Positions 17,078 to 25,239 of a stretch of 39,157 nucleotides of DNA are shown here, piece after piece. How positions within the stretch are numbered: position 1 is the stretch's first letter; every line of letters starts with the position of its first letter. The notes under the pieces are model-generated. The model had not been told where the DNA came from, made no database searches, and worked only from the letters and a program-made list of their open reading frames with translations. The stretch is from contig JALOAC010000024.1 of assembly GCA_023228985.1 (NCBI GenBank), positions 1-39,157 of the forward strand. The letters are read 5' to 3'. Position numbers and translations under genes: made by a program. The stretch is from Thiopseudomonas sp. (lineage in GTDB: Bacteria; Pseudomonadota; Gammaproteobacteria; Pseudomonadales; Pseudomonadaceae).

Positions 17078-17608
17078 GGGCAATAGCCCTCCTGTGTCAA
17101 ATGCATAGTGATCCAATACGGCAACATCTCGACCTGTGCGGCCTTTGTCAACAAGTGCTAGATGGTTGCCGTGGTTTATGACTTGTTTATAGTCATACTG
17201 CTCCCCCTCGTACTCGCCGGACTCTTCTATCCAGTCACAAGTGTACGCGGGTGAAAGCTCGATTTTTCCGCGCGCTAATTGTTTCTGTAGCGCGTCGGAA
17301 GTGATTTTCAGTGGTGCATATAGGTAGGGATGCTCGTATACGACGTTTTCGCCTGTGTAGCCAGCTGGTGGCCGATCATCTGTACTTATGCCAATGCTGC
17401 CCAGAAACTCGTGGTCGTCAATGATTGGGATTAGGCTAAATGTGCTTGCGGCCTTTTCTAATTCTTCTGGTGATCGCAGGACGTTATAAATACGGGTAGG
17501 CTCGGGCGCACCGATCTCGGAACCCAGATACGGAAAAACACCAGATTTGGAAATCGGATTCTTTGCTATGTACATCCAACCATTAGAGTCGATTTCTCTC
17601 TGAGACAA
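16493..17608 (-). CDS. Head maturation protease fused to scaffold (DUF2213)
   Basis: A 371-residue protein starting with TTG at 17608, with GAAAGG about 9 bases upstream. The N-terminal domain, about residues 1-170, is the DUF2213 protease-like part (RIYNVLRSPEELEKAASTFS; IDDHEFLGSIGISTDDRP; GKIELSPAYTCDWIEESGEY; NHLALVDKGRTGRDVAVLDH). Residues 178-371 are an acidic, Ala/Glu-rich coiled coil (EEADNVAEAAAEAVAAEEQG) of scaffold type. The catalytic residues cannot be named safely, but a His and Ser are present in conserved-looking blocks. Full-length protein cleaves the scaffold after assembly. Confidence 0.8.
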   Translation of the reverse strand: MSQREIDSNGWMYIAKNPISKSGVFPYLGSEIGAPEPTRIYNVLRSPEELEKAASTFSLIPIIDDHEFLGSIGISTDDRPPAGYTGENVVYEHPYLYAPLKITSDALQKQLARGKIELSPAYTCDWIEESGEYEGEQYDYKQVINHGNHLALVDKGRTGRDVAVLDHYAFDTGGLLPMKTLEEIMAAIGALSDEDKAKLQAALSPATDEEKDETAKDDEVTDIVEEADNVAEAAAEAVAAEEQGDDVAAIEAAGEAVENAEAVLEAAEELQEKIAQDAMHKAVKHIDARNAMAARVKPFIGAVPKTSMDSAESIAAYACKKFGIKHGKGQATAVIAGYLHGRKPASAKTVAQDKAVVSTHKPQVAVFGWEK

Positions 17609-17644
17609 GTGCGCGCACCTTTCAATAGGTTTTATCTATTGTGT

Positions 17645-17673
17645 AGGATACTTTGATAGTTTTGCAATGTCAA
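17645..17673 (-). promoter_or_regulatory. Sigma70-like promoter before the capsid module
   Basis: Minus strand TTGACA, 17-base spacer, TATCCT. It sits directly after a terminator (17681-17706) and drives the protease/scaffold, cement and capsid genes. The -35 is perfect and the -10 has 4 of 6 matches. Confidence 0.65.
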
Positions 17674-17680
17674 GAGGTAT

Positions 17681-17706
17681 AAAAAGCCGCCAGTGGTGGG
17701 CGGCTT
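17681..17706 (-). terminator. Terminator after the rha-dam cassette
   Basis: Perfect 8-bp stem AAGCCGCC / GGCGGCTT with a 7-base loop, followed on the minus strand by TTTTT. It closes the cassette begun by the promoter at 18847-18874. Confidence 0.8.
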
Positions 17707-17713
17707 GTGGTGG

Positions 17714-18127
17714 TTATCTAGGTGGGTAAAATATAACTACTGCGCTGGGGAACGGCGCACTGTTCTTTGCGTCACCAAACTTTAAGCGCCCTCGGATAAA
17801 CTCAATTTCTCCTTTCATGGCGTACTCGTGCCACCATTTTGTATCTGTGCGCGCTGGTACTAAACAAACAACAGTTGCGCCACGCAAACTGCTTTCATAC
17901 GCTTTACGCATCCAATGTATGATCTCACGCCCGTATGGTGGGTTCATCCAGCAGTTACCTTCCCATTCTTGCGCAAGCCCGTCATCCTCTTCTGTGTAGA
18001 AAATTTCGCACTTTGCATTCTCGGCGCTTGCGCATACATCTAAGTCGAACCTAAATATATTGTTGTAGTATTCAAAAAAATGCTGCTGGGGTAGCCCACA
18101 TATCTGTATTGCTCGAGAAGTGAACAC
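17714..18127 (-). CDS. Phage DNA N6-adenine methyltransferase (Dam-like)
   Basis: A 137-residue member of the phage-type adenine methyltransferase family (PF05869). The motif NPPYG at about residues 62-66 (WMNPPYGREIIHWMRKAYES) is the catalytic loop of amino methyltransferases. The opening FFEYYNNIFRFDLDVCASAE has the family 'xxLDxCAxxENxKC' pattern. It probably modifies phage DNA against restriction. Start is GTG immediately after the Rha TGA, in the same frame, so a readthrough would give one fused protein. Translation is surely coupled. Confidence 0.85.
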   Translation of the reverse strand: MFTSRAIQICGLPQQHFFEYYNNIFRFDLDVCASAENAKCEIFYTEEDDGLAQEWEGNCWMNPPYGREIIHWMRKAYESSLRGATVVCLVPARTDTKWWHEYAMKGEIEFIRGRLKFGDAKNSAPFPSAVVIFYPPR

Positions 18128-18787
18128 TCATACATCACCCCCAATAACGCCAATAGCCTTCACAACATGCGATGCTCGCTCTTTCGCTAACTGGTAGATG
18201 TCTTTGTAAGGCATCTCGGCTTTCACGCCGTCACGAATCGCAATATCTACCACGCCTTCTAGGATTGCGACTTGCTTCAACTGGTTAGCGTCTAAGTTGT
18301 CACGCTCGCCTGATTCAATGCCTAGCAAGCTGTTAGTCATGCGCGTTACGTTTGCATAGTAATGGCTTGCCGACTTGCTACCCGCTGCACTGGCGTACTC
18401 CACAAGCAGTTTAATGCTATCGGTCTCAGCTTTGCGCACTTCTTTACCGTCAAGGCGTGCAATATCACGATTAGCAAGTTGGGCGCGTACCTTCTTAAAT
18501 GCGGCAACTAGCTTCTTCTTTAGGTTGCGCGCTCTTGGTGTGTTTTTGATATAGGTCAGCATTAGGTAGCTTTGATCTTCATTCAGCAGGTAGTAAGGCT
18601 GGGGTCTGCCTCCGCCTTCTGGTTTAGCGAGATGTCTCGCGAAACTACCGAACTCCTCAAAGTCTGCTGCATACTTGTCCATCACATCGCGCATCATATC
18701 GCGGTGCCGAACATCAAGGCGGGAAGCCATAAGGCGGGAATCAACTAAGGGTATTTGATTCTGGTCTAACAGAATAAGGTCTTGCAT
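18128..18787 (-). CDS. rha: Rha family regulator (phage anti-repressor type)
   Basis: A 219-residue protein with the Rha N-terminal signature: SRLMASRLDVRHRDMMRDVM, then ARHLAKPEGGGRPQPYYLLN and EDQSYLMLTYIKNTPRARNL, with the KKLVAAFKKVR helix. The C-terminal 100 residues are helical and not of a type I recognise. Rha proteins regulate phage development, often against host integration host factor. SD GAGGTG precedes the ATG. Next gene (Dam) follows with no gap. Confidence 0.75.
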   Translation of the reverse strand: MQDLILLDQNQIPLVDSRLMASRLDVRHRDMMRDVMDKYAADFEEFGSFARHLAKPEGGGRPQPYYLLNEDQSYLMLTYIKNTPRARNLKKKLVAAFKKVRAQLANRDIARLDGKEVRKAETDSIKLLVEYASAAGSKSASHYYANVTRMTNSLLGIESGERDNLDANQLKQVAILEGVVDIAIRDGVKAEMPYKDIYQLAKERASHVVKAIGVIGGDV

Positions 18788-18846
18788 ATTTTCACCTCAA
18801 AACAGTTTATGCCGCAATCGGCAGGGTAGGCATTGCGCCTTGGGGC

Positions 18847-18874
18847 ATTATAACATGCTAGTCACCAAAAGCAA
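18847..18874 (-). promoter_or_regulatory. Extended -10 promoter for rha-dam
   Basis: Minus strand TTGCTT, 16 bases, TATAAT with TGT just before (extended -10). It overlaps the end of the MuF-like gene. Transcript leader contains a small hairpin (TGCCG/CGGCA) before the GAGGTG of rha. Together with the terminator at 17681-17706 it makes rha-dam an independent unit. Confidence 0.7.
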
Positions 18875-19709
18875 CAATAGGCACTAGGTAGCACCGACAA
18901 TTATAAGTTTCGCCAGCCCAGCCCCTCGTTCCGTCTTCTTCAATAATTGGCGGATTGTCCAAGTCGAATATCTGGCCATCATATTCTAAATGTAACGGTC
19001 TTGGGTCTTTGCTCCCGCCGCTATGTCGCCAGCGGACTTTTTTAATTCCAGCTGATTCCATTCGGGCAATATTGGTCGCTGTAGTTAGTTTACTGGTCTG
19101 GTCACGCGCGATAAAAGCCGCTCGCTCGGCCACAGTCTCGCCTATGAAATAGGTCTTGCTGACCAGTTTCTCAGCAGCACCCTTTATGCTCTCAGCATCA
19201 CCGACATTATTCATCACGGCCTGAAATACCTTCTCGTGGTACTGCGACTGTATGGACTTAATCAAGCCAACATTTACACGGGTGGCGGCTTGCAACTCAC
19301 TCCACATGGCTTCTGGCATCTTGGGCGTCTTGATTGTTAGCCCACCGCTTAGGTCTTTAAGCGATGAATCAAGGTTTCGCTTGCTGGTTTGGTTGATACG
19401 GTCTACGACACGCCCCGCCAAGTTGCGCGCTAGTTTGCCGAAAAACTTGCTCCACTTATCGTCTAGGCCGCCGAACATGGATCCAAGCTGGGAGCCAAGG
19501 CTACTAGCATCCATTGCTGCTGATTTAATTGCTGGTTTGAGCTGTTTCTTTAGCTCGCGCTCGTAATCCTTGCGCATACGCTTGACCGCTTTCTGAAGCG
19601 TTACGCGATAAAATTTTTCGGCATCGTGACTCGGCTTAAGTGGAGCGCCAACCAATGCTGCGCCACGTGATTCTGCCCAATCTTTAGATGATTTCTTGAG
19701 TTTCATCAT
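18858..19709 (-). CDS. Head morphogenesis protein (MuF-like)
   Basis: A 283-residue protein, 285 if an upstream GTG is used; I take ATG 19709 (next ATG 19706) since two GTGs precede it inside the portal gene. Basic helical N-terminus (KFYRVTLQKAVKRMRKDYER), then the Mu gpF-like domain: RDQTSKLTTATNIARMESAG, KKVRWRHSGGSKDPRPLHLE and GETYNCRCYLVPIVAFGD, where CRC and the RP-x-H block are hallmarks. It packages with the portal and is injected or helps head assembly. Overlaps portal by about 26 bases. Confidence 0.85.
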   Translation of the reverse strand: MMKLKKSSKDWAESRGAALVGAPLKPSHDAEKFYRVTLQKAVKRMRKDYERELKKQLKPAIKSAAMDASSLGSQLGSMFGGLDDKWSKFFGKLARNLAGRVVDRINQTSKRNLDSSLKDLSGGLTIKTPKMPEAMWSELQAATRVNVGLIKSIQSQYHEKVFQAVMNNVGDAESIKGAAEKLVSKTYFIGETVAERAAFIARDQTSKLTTATNIARMESAGIKKVRWRHSGGSKDPRPLHLEYDGQIFDLDNPPIIEEDGTRGWAGETYNCRCYLVPIVAFGD

Positions 19710-21138
19710 CACCACCCATCAGATCGTCAAGCAGGCTTTCAGCGTCATTATCCAGCTCACTGTCCTGCTGCTCAATATGCCCGAAAAACATAGACTCTTT
19801 GTTCTGGCTAAGGATCATGGCGCCTTGGGCCGGTGTTAGTACCATTTGTGATACAAGTTGGGCAATCGTTGCGCCATTTTTGCTATCAATTTCAGCGTAT
19901 TCAGCAGCAGTCGGACTATCCAATGCCATCCAGGTAACTGTTACGCCCTCAGCATCACCTAGCAACTGACACTCAATCGCATAGTGGCGCTCAAGAAGCG
20001 GCATCATGTGAACAGTCTGAATTGACTCCAATGACTGGCGGTAGTCTTCAGCTTCACTCTCGCCTGTTGCATTGAACCCTTTTGGCGATGTGCCTAATAG
20101 CTTTGTGGCTGGCACTCCTGAAATCGCTGCGACGAGTTGGTACTGCGTCATGATGGTTGTATCTAAATCAGCCAGCGCCGTGTCGATCTGGGTTAGTCCG
20201 CCGCCATTTGCAGTGTCGTAGACAAACACGCCAAGGTTGTCTGCCATCTCCTGCAATCCTTGCACGTTGGCAATTAACGTTTCTAGCCCGCCATCGTTGA
20301 TAACAGATTCTAGGTCTACGCCTAACGCACGCAAGCGCTTAGTCATCGCAAGCAGTGGCGCTTCATCGGCTGTGCGCTCGGCTGCATACACTCGGCTGTA
20401 CACACGCTCAGCTACCGACTGACCAAAATAGCCGTAAGTGGCTTTTAGATAGTCAGCTACTGGGTACGGTATGCAGTTAATTACATGAGAATGGTGATAA
20501 CGCTTGTTACCGATACGGTAAAACTCAGGCTGCATGTAGCGCAGGCTCGCAGGGTTAGAGATATTCTCACCCAGCACCTCGCCATTCGCCTCACTGGAGT
20601 CGATAATGCTAATGCCGTTGTATTCGGTAACAGCCTCAAGGTTGAAAGGCGCCTCGTAATACTCAGTTTCGTCCTCACCGGATGGGCACGTGTGAAACAG
20701 TGCGACCGCCCCACCGGTGCGTCTTGCCGATGCTACAAAGTCTTGCAGCGTGAACTCAATGCCGCTTTTTTTATCCTGCTTTTGCAGCGTGTCGATTAGC
20801 TCTTGGTTTTCGCTGTCCAGCTCCCAGCCTTGACGCACGGCATCGCGTGCAGGCATGGACACGGCTTTATCAATCATCCAGTGCTTTGACATCCATGCGG
20901 CTTGACGTGCGGGCACAGCGCCCTGAGCTGCAAACCAATCGCCGATAGCATCAGGAACGCCCTGCTGGCTGCCAAATAGTAATTTACCCATAGCGCTATC
21001 GGATGCGGTACCCGCTACGGTAGGCGTGACAATATCAACGCTCGGGTAGTCGCTAGGGTCACGTTGCGGCCAGTTCAATGCGGCCCGTTTTTTCTTGGGC
21101 TCGGGTGCTGGCTGCTGTTTTTTGTTAAATGGCCACAT
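19684..21138 (-). CDS. Portal protein (DUF1073 / Phage_portal_3)
   Basis: A 484-residue portal of the DUF1073 type: SKHWMIDKAVSMPARDAVRQ (about residues 84-103), RIGNKRYHHSHVINCIPYPV (about residues 208-227), AISGVPATKLLGTSPKGFNA (about 339-358), and FNATGESEAEDYRQSLESIQ. Forms the dodecameric DNA entry ring at the capsid vertex and anchors terminase. Directly after the terminase gene (2 bases) as usual. Confidence 0.9.
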   Translation of the reverse strand: MWPFNKKQQPAPEPKKKRAALNWPQRDPSDYPSVDIVTPTVAGTASDSAMGKLLFGSQQGVPDAIGDWFAAQGAVPARQAAWMSKHWMIDKAVSMPARDAVRQGWELDSENQELIDTLQKQDKKSGIEFTLQDFVASARRTGGAVALFHTCPSGEDETEYYEAPFNLEAVTEYNGISIIDSSEANGEVLGENISNPASLRYMQPEFYRIGNKRYHHSHVINCIPYPVADYLKATYGYFGQSVAERVYSRVYAAERTADEAPLLAMTKRLRALGVDLESVINDGGLETLIANVQGLQEMADNLGVFVYDTANGGGLTQIDTALADLDTTIMTQYQLVAAISGVPATKLLGTSPKGFNATGESEAEDYRQSLESIQTVHMMPLLERHYAIECQLLGDAEGVTVTWMALDSPTAAEYAEIDSKNGATIAQLVSQMVLTPAQGAMILSQNKESMFFGHIEQQDSELDNDAESLLDDLMGGDDETQEII

Positions 21139-21139
21139 G

Positions 21140-23707
21140 TTAAAATAGTCTCTTGGTGGTTAGGGTGTTGCGATTTTTGTTCGTTACCAGCATATCATCA
21201 ACCGCATCCATGAGTGGGTCAAGGCAATCATCATGTGCCCCATTAGGGAAAGGGGTTGCCTCGGTCAGCAGGTCGGATAGCCATGGTGCAGACTCAGGTA
21301 GACAGACATTGCCAACTTGTATCTGAGGCGCTGCATCCATTGCGCGTGTTACCTTGTCAATGCTGCGCTGTACACCGACTACTGGCACGCCGGATTGCTT
21401 TAGCTGCTGGATCAAGCCTGTGCCGCTGGCCTTGTCCTCTGGCTTAAATTGACGCAGTGCCCCCATGCCTTCAACCGCCTTGTGCTTATCCCAAAAAGCC
21501 CTGGCGGTGGTCAGCAGTTGAGGTGCCTCCCATTTGCCGCGCACCATATCCAGTAGGTAAATCTTACCATCAGCTCCAGCACCCCAGCACTGGAAAACAC
21601 TGTAGTCGTTTTGCTCTTTGGTTTTTAGTGCCGTGTCAGCATAGATCATGCGGTATTTGATCTGAGGCAATGCACGGTAATACTGCCACCATTCATCTTT
21701 AAAAATACCTCCACCGATAGGCGCGGGGTTTTGCATGTACTGGCCTGCAAACCTGTAAGCATTACTCGCTTCCATCCTGCGTAGGTCATCAAGCGGGAAT
21801 TGCTCAGGCCAAAAACTGTTTCCGTCCTGACCTATAGCGGGGATATTTAAATGCTCCCAGTGCTCGCCATTGCCGCCTGCAAGAAGGAAACCTGACAAGT
21901 CGTTTTCGTGAAGTCTTTGCATGATGATAATTATCGGGGTGTCAGGGCTGTTTTTACGGCTTTCCATCGTGGTGCTAAACCAGTCGATGACATTGCCGCG
22001 CATCACATCACTGCTTGCCTCCCCCGGCTTATGCGGGTCATCAATGACAATGGCACCCTGGAACCTGCCTGACATCCCACCGGCACCACGGCCTGTTATC
22101 GAACCCTCGGCACCAGTGGCATAAACCACGCCACCCTGCTCGGTGTGAAATTCGTCTTTTGCTGCTGAGTCTTGCCTGAACTTGATCCACGGAAAAATCT
22201 GTGCATAAGCCTCATGGCGCATCAGCTCTCGCACATTAAAAGCGTTATTGGTTGCAAGGCGTTTTGAATAGCTGGCATGTATCCAGTGGCTATTAGGAAA
22301 TAGCCCAGTAGCCCAAGCTATGAAATTGATAACGGCAAGCTCGGTGTTATGAACAACATAGCCATCCGAAATGTAGTTTTTTTCATCGTATGAATCCGCA
22401 TCAACAGACAAATGATAAACATCATCAGCGCCTGATTTTTCGACACATTTCACCCTGTCATAAATGAAATCTTTCTTTATCCACTTGGCAGCTAAGGACG
22501 GATCGATTTCTTCCACCATTCTCGCAAACTTGGCATGAGAAATAATCCCCTTGCCATTCTTAAAGTCGATCTTAGGCTTTGCAATTTTGCATTTGTATGT
22601 AAGACCTTTAGCCGCATCGTGGGGGAATCCTAGCAATGGCGAGCCCCTGCGCTCTGTTTGTGCCAGTCTGGTTATTAACGATTCCTGTTTGTGTAGGCAA
22701 TCTATCTTTCTGGAAAGATCCTGAGCCTGAGTGGTGCTAATGATTAGCGTATAAGCGCCCGCATAGCCGTTTTGCTTTGAATATTTGAAAGCAGTAACGC
22801 CACAGGTGTCCAGTAGCAAGGATATGTCATCAACTAACCCCTCGTTGGCCAAAGTAACACCGATTTCACCGTTTTGGTTAACATATCCATCTGTTGCCAC
22901 CATAAGCCCTATGAATCGGTACTTCTGCGCCAATGGCAGATCAAAAAAAGCAGGCGGCAGTCTTTTGTTTTTTGCCAGACTGCCCATCATTCCATGCTTT
23001 CGGATTAACTCAGCCGCATAACCGTCACGACCGCCCATTACAGAATAGTCATATCGGCTTTCATCGTAACGCTTAACAGAGAACCCTAATTCTTTGCAGC
23101 AATCCAAGAAGCAATCTAGTGCCTTGTTGTTGTCCGATGCAAACCTAATGTTCCTGCCATTTGGGTTTGATGTGCCGCCCTCAAAAAGCATCATTGTGAT
23201 GAAATCCAGCTCCGCATCTGGCAGAGGCGAATGGCCATCTATTTTGCTGCAAAGCCTAATCAAGTAATGCTCACTAGTTAGATCCTCAGCCTTTACCCAT
23301 CCTCTTTGAGTCAAAACTGGATGGTCGTAACTAACCTTTGTCGATCTACCTGTAATACTCTTGATAGTGACTGTCTCTTTTGTGTACTTTTCAACACCGA
23401 GAACCCTTTGTTTTTTTATCTGTCCATCAATGTGTGATAGAACAGAATCGCCCGCCTTGATCTCATGTGCTTTCATATACCCACCGTCTGTCAAAATAAG
23501 TGAGTTCATTGTAACACACTTGCCAGACCGTGGGGGGATATTAATTATCAGGCGCTTGGTTTTACCCAACACAACACGCTCCAGCGCTTTGCAGATCTCT
23601 TCTTGGTGCCAGTTGTCTTTAAGGTCTATGCCTTTACGCGCCTTGAACATGGTGCGGGTGAAATACAGCAGTTCGCCTTGGCAGTCGGCTATTTGGTCAG
23701 GTAGCAT
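21140..23707 (-). CDS. Terminase large subunit split by an intein
   Basis: An 855-residue precursor whose residues 64-454 are an intein. After splicing, the 464-residue terminase has Walker A PPRSGKT rebuilt across the junction, Walker B VIDDP (near AIVIDDPHKPGEASSDVMRG), coupling block MQRLHENDLSGFL, and the RNase H-like nuclease acids in MIYADTALKTKEQNDYSV and FPNGAHDDCLDPLMDAVDD. It packages DNA with the small subunit and cuts concatemers. Starts ATG at 23707, overlapping the small subunit stop by 11 bases. Packaging should depend on splicing. Confidence 0.9.
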   Translation of the reverse strand: MLPDQIADCQGELLYFTRTMFKARKGIDLKDNWHQEEICKALERVVLGKTKRLIINIPPRSGKCVTMNSLILTDGGYMKAHEIKAGDSVLSHIDGQIKKQRVLGVEKYTKETVTIKSITGRSTKVSYDHPVLTQRGWVKAEDLTSEHYLIRLCSKIDGHSPLPDAELDFITMMLFEGGTSNPNGRNIRFASDNNKALDCFLDCCKELGFSVKRYDESRYDYSVMGGRDGYAAELIRKHGMMGSLAKNKRLPPAFFDLPLAQKYRFIGLMVATDGYVNQNGEIGVTLANEGLVDDISLLLDTCGVTAFKYSKQNGYAGAYTLIISTTQAQDLSRKIDCLHKQESLITRLAQTERRGSPLLGFPHDAAKGLTYKCKIAKPKIDFKNGKGIISHAKFARMVEEIDPSLAAKWIKKDFIYDRVKCVEKSGADDVYHLSVDADSYDEKNYISDGYVVHNTELAVINFIAWATGLFPNSHWIHASYSKRLATNNAFNVRELMRHEAYAQIFPWIKFRQDSAAKDEFHTEQGGVVYATGAEGSITGRGAGGMSGRFQGAIVIDDPHKPGEASSDVMRGNVIDWFSTTMESRKNSPDTPIIIIMQRLHENDLSGFLLAGGNGEHWEHLNIPAIGQDGNSFWPEQFPLDDLRRMEASNAYRFAGQYMQNPAPIGGGIFKDEWWQYYRALPQIKYRMIYADTALKTKEQNDYSVFQCWGAGADGKIYLLDMVRGKWEAPQLLTTARAFWDKHKAVEGMGALRQFKPEDKASGTGLIQQLKQSGVPVVGVQRSIDKVTRAMDAAPQIQVGNVCLPESAPWLSDLLTEATPFPNGAHDDCLDPLMDAVDDMLVTNKNRNTLTTKRLF
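22346..23518 (-). mobile_element. Intein with LAGLIDADG-type domain, inside TerL
   Basis: 391 residues. First residue Cys (CVTMNSLILTDGGYMKAHEI, block A), block B STKVSYDHPVL, two dodecapeptide-like motifs (FITMMLFEGGTSN; FIGLMVATDGYVNQNGEIGV), block F (YHLSVDADSYDEKNYISDG) and last residues VVHN followed by Thr of the host protein. It sits between Lys and Thr of the P-loop. The homing endonuclease looks largely intact, with the acidic position of motif 1 changed to EG, so endonuclease activity is uncertain. Confidence 0.93.
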
Positions 23708-24122
23708 GTTTTCGTGCTAAAGCAGCTAGTACAGCTTCCTGTGACGCAGCAGGACTCATTGACCCATCGCTACTCATCAGATCAATAACCTGCTTATCAA
23801 GGCCGCATATCTTAGCCTTGCCCATTGTTGCTGCAACAGCCGCAGATGACTGAGGCGTCTCAGCGCTAAGGGCTGCCTGCCTAGCCTCCTCCAGCTCAAG
23901 CACAAGGCTATCCACGGTCACATTATGGCGCTGCATGATTGGCTCTCTTAATTCCGCCAACCTTGCGGCAATCTTGACATCTGCCAGCAGGCGGCTAGCA
24001 GACTCATTAACAGACTCAGGCTTCATCTTGCCAGCGTCATAAGCCCGCCTATACGCCTCACTAGCATTATTAGTTTCAATGTATGCAAGGCAGAACAGCT
24101 CTTGTTTTGCCGTGAGTTTCAA
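23697..24122 (-). CDS. Terminase small subunit (Terminase_2)
   Basis: The frame opens further upstream, but I choose TTG at 24122 (MKLTAKQELFCLAYIETNNA) because GGAGG lies 10 bases before it. 141 residues. The helix-turn-helix region LTAKQELFCLAYIETNNASE and AYDAGKMKPESVNESASRLL matches Terminase_2, which binds the packaging site. A long helix follows (RHNVTVDSLVLELEEARQAA). The end (SMSPAASQEAVLAALARKHA) likely touches the large subunit. Preceded by an extended -10 at 24184-24192. Confidence 0.85.
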   Translation of the reverse strand: MKLTAKQELFCLAYIETNNASEAYRRAYDAGKMKPESVNESASRLLADVKIAARLAELREPIMQRHNVTVDSLVLELEEARQAALSAETPQSSAAVAATMGKAKICGLDKQVIDLMSSDGSMSPAASQEAVLAALARKHAT

Positions 24123-24183
24123 TTCAATTCTGCCTCCATAAAAAAACCCCGTAGCACACAATGCACACGGGCGTGCTGTTGAC

Positions 24184-24192
24184 AGTATATCA
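24184..24192 (-). promoter_or_regulatory. Extended -10 promoter for terminase and late genes
   Basis: Minus strand TGA TATACT, an extended -10 with no good -35 (17 bases upstream is AT-rich). The transcript would start about 60 bases before the small terminase TTG. Might be activated late by a phage factor. Confidence 0.5.
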
Positions 24193-24215
24193 CAAATTAA
24201 CTTTTGTTTCTTCCA

Positions 24216-24398
24216 CTAGCTACGTATAACGATCATCCTAGATTGCATAAGCGCAAAACCGATAACGCCAATAATTGCTTCGTTCGCGCCGCCTAACATT
24301 TGGACCATAAAGTAGCATGTTAAGAAGAAGCCAAAAATTAGCCAGCTTCGATATTGCCAATTTTTGATAATGTAGTTTGGGTATTGTTTGGTTTTCAT
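24216..24398 (-). CDS. Small two-span membrane protein
   Basis: A 60-residue protein. Membrane spans about residues 18-36 (SWLIFGFFLTCYFMVQMLGG) and 40-53 (AIIGVIGFALMQSR). A clear AGGA precedes the ATG. Part of the transcript with the exported protein upstream (24439-24927). I do not recognise a family. Could be a superinfection-exclusion or holin-like protein, but that is guesswork. Confidence 0.5.
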   Translation of the reverse strand: MKTKQYPNYIIKNWQYRSWLIFGFFLTCYFMVQMLGGANEAIIGVIGFALMQSRMIVIRS

Positions 24399-24438
24399 AA
24401 TTTATCCTCAATTGTTTGTGGTTTTGAGTAGCGCTCAA

Positions 24439-24927
24439 TTAGCGCTTTAGCGTTCCAACAAGACCTTTCATGTACAGATCCATAAGATCTAGCTCAATCA
24501 TCACGTCCTTACCATTCAACGCTTTCAAAAGCACCGGAAAAAGCTTCTCTGCAAGATCTTTAGTGCTGCACTCAGCCTTTAGTTTTACATCAGCTTTCTT
24601 TATCGCTGCAGTCTTATGCTCCATGTTTTTATAGATAGCCTTCGAGAGCTTACCACCACTGCTGCGCTCTCCGTCTATCAGGCTAGCAATACCCTTGCTG
24701 TGGGAGTCCTCGCTGTACATGTACTCGTCGTAAGAATCATATCCCATCCTGCCGACTACTTCAGCACTCAACGAATCATCACCGAGCGCATAGTGCACAA
24801 CGTCGTTCACAACCATATCATGCACAAATTTGTCTGGGATTGCACAAGCTGCTTGTGCTGCTGGTAGCGCCACTACCACTGACGCTAATGTTACTGCCAC
24901 TGCTAAGATTACCTTTTTCATTTTCAT
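24439..24927 (-). CDS. Exported protein, unknown function
   Basis: A 162-residue protein with a textbook Sec signal: KMKK, hydrophobic run VILAVAVTLASVVVALPAAQ and cleavage after AQA (predicted mature start ACAIPDKFV). Mature part is acidic and helical, with two cysteines (ACAIPD and KAECSTKDLA) that could pair in the periplasm. GGAGA precedes the ATG. Transcribed from a promoter with a flanking 8-bp inverted repeat (24969-25006), so probably separately regulated. An accessory gene, perhaps altering the infected host envelope. Confidence 0.7.
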   Translation of the reverse strand: MKMKKVILAVAVTLASVVVALPAAQAACAIPDKFVHDMVVNDVVHYALGDDSLSAEVVGRMGYDSYDEYMYSEDSHSKGIASLIDGERSSGGKLSKAIYKNMEHKTAAIKKADVKLKAECSTKDLAEKLFPVLLKALNGKDVMIELDLMDLYMKGLVGTLKR

Positions 24928-24968
24928 AATTTACTCTCCTGTTGTGTTGTTTTGTTTCGATGTATTGA

Positions 24969-25006
24969 ATTATACACAAACCACCAATGATTGCAAGCGG
25001 TTTGTG
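24969..25006 (-). promoter_or_regulatory. Promoter with flanking 8-bp inverted repeat
   Basis: Minus strand TTGCAA, 16 bases, TATAAT (perfect -10). CACAAACC and GGTTTGTG, a perfect 8-bp inverted repeat with a 16-base centre, flank the -35 and end at the -10. That placement is what a repressor operator would have. Drives the exported protein at 24439-24927. Confidence 0.6.
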
Positions 25007-25014
25007 ATTTTTAT

Positions 25015-25197
25015 TTATTCTCCATCGCTGCTTTTGTTTGCTGTGGCGTATGTTCCGCCGCTCCGCCCAGCTGATTTTTTAATTGCAACGATAATTGCAT
25101 TTTCATCTACAGCGGAAATAAAGCTTTTTACTGATTCAGACTGAAGGAAAGCACCCGGCCGCTGGCTTTCAGTAGCTTTGCCATTGGGTTTGTGCTT
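25015..25197 (-). pseudogene. Coding-like frame without a start (possible broken small gene)
   Basis: A stop-free frame of 60 codons (ESQRPGAFLQSESVKSFISA, then VDENAIIVAIKKSAGRSGGT, ending NKSSDGE) reads like a real protein but has no ATG, GTG or TTG. An ATG at 25184 lies one frame away, and a GGAGG about 8 bases before an ATT lies just upstream. A one-base loss, or a mutated start codon, would explain it. It fills the gap after the helicase stop (25240). Confidence 0.3.
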
Positions 25198-25239
25198 TTA
25201 ATAATGCTCGTCACCTCCATTTTTTTGTGGAGGCGGTAT

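Noticed and set aside
24179..24207. Plus-strand TTGACA near 24179
   Set aside because: No acceptable -10 at 15-19 bases and no rightward gene follows.
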